Below, piece by piece: positions 12,311-12,537 of a DNA stretch of 12,537 nt (position 1 is the stretch's first letter; each line of letters opens with the position of its first letter). This DNA comes from an uncultured Actinomycetospora sp. GTDB taxonomy: Bacteria; Actinomycetota; Actinomycetes; Mycobacteriales; Pseudonocardiaceae. Location of the stretch: positions 1 through 12,537 of the forward strand of contig CADCTH010000614.1 in the NCBI GenBank assembly GCA_902805495.1, in the 5' to 3' direction. A model generated the notes under the pieces. The model worked only from the letters and a program-made list of their open reading frames with translations. It was not told where the DNA came from and did not search any database. Both the position numbers and the translations under genes were made by a program.

Positions 12311-12537
12311 ATACGGGCGCGCGGGTGCGCCATCGCGAAGACCTCGCGCAGGCGGTCGACGGTGACCTGGGTGTAGATCTGCGTCGTGGTCACCGAGGCG
12401 TGGCCGAGCAGCTCCTGCACCACGCGCAGGTCGGCGCCGCCGTCGAGCAGGTGGGTGGCGAACGAGTGGCGCAGGGTGTGCGGGGAGATGTCGCCGGCGA
12501 TGCCCGCGAGGTCGGCGGCCGCCCGCAGCGACGCCCA
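12307..12537 (-). CDS. xerD: Tyrosine recombinase XerD, C-terminal 76 residues (5' end outside window)
   Basis: The partial protein reads WASLRAAADLAGIAGDISPH, then TLRHSFATHLLDGGADLRVV, QELLGHASVTTTQIYTQVTV and DRLREVFAMAHPRARM with a TGA stop. It holds four of the catalytic landmarks of the tyrosine recombinases: His and Arg in HTLRHS, the LGH His, and the nucleophile Tyr in QIYTQV. XerC/XerD resolve chromosome dimers at dif near the terminus. Assignment to XerD rather than XerC rests on synteny with parA-scpAB-rluB-cmk-der. In many actinobacteria xerD lies close to parA; here a three-gene block intervenes. The N-terminal core-binding domain is beyond the window. Confidence 0.93.
   Translation of the reverse strand, partial: WASLRAAADLAGIAGDISPHTLRHSFATHLLDGGADLRVVQELLGHASVTTTQIYTQVTVDRLREVFAMAHPRARM

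Noticed and set aside
12307..12537. The xerD fragment as a phage or island integrase
   Set aside because: The sequence is typical XerC/XerD and the neighbouring parA-scpAB-rluB-cmk-der order is the standard chromosomal xerD context.

Overview
The window is very GC-rich, uses GTG starts heavily, and carries the block xerD - parA - scpA - scpB - rluB - cmk - der. That gene order is a hallmark of actinobacteria (from memory, Mycobacterium tuberculosis Rv1701 to Rv1713 is the textbook example). Gene content (a TIGR03086/mycothiol-type DinB protein, a DUF4383 membrane protein, an aromatic-acid MFS transporter, a CYP136-like P450) and base composition suggest a member of the Pseudonocardiaceae, such as Pseudonocardia or Actinomycetospora. 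The family and genus are inference.

Layout, left to right. (1) 1-129: the 3' end of a LuxR-type regulator on the + strand, apparently frameshifted by a 2-nt loss. (2) 142-720, minus: a TIGR03086-family protein. (3) 760-3756, minus: der, cmk and rluB, transcribed rluB to cmk to der. (4) 3757-3928: a divergent intergenic region with two small perfect inverted repeats. (5) 3929-4684, plus: a DUF4383 membrane protein, converging on (6) 4773-6269, minus: a type-B carboxylesterase. (7) 6309-8601, minus: parA-scpA-scpB, joined by two GTGA stop/start overlaps. (8) 8602-8851: a 250-bp divergent promoter region. (9) 8852-10096, plus: an AAHS-type MFS transporter. (10) 10125-10715, minus: a TetR regulator, divergent from (11) 10823-12274, plus: a cytochrome P450. 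(12) 12307-12537, minus: the C-terminal part of the XerD recombinase, cut by the window edge.

How the genes work together. The minus-strand core is chromosome-maintenance and translation housekeeping: XerD (dimer resolution), ParA and ScpA/ScpB (segregation and condensation), RluB (23S rRNA pseudouridine), Cmk (CMP kinase) and Der (50S assembly GTPase). Two accessory insertions split the core relative to the usual actinobacterial order. DUF4383 plus esterase lies between scpB and rluB. MFS plus tetR plus P450 lies between xerD and parA.

The most striking non-coding signal is a pair of related 40-bp palindromes, at 10093-10132 and 12271-12310. Both are centred on TATA, differ from each other by compensatory base pairs, and begin exactly at the stop codons of convergent genes. 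Together they bracket the tetR-P450 pair. They look like members of a bidirectional terminator or palindromic element family that supplies stop codons at both ends. No intergenic stretch exceeds 300 bp. I saw no rRNA, tRNA, CRISPR array, transposase or replication origin.
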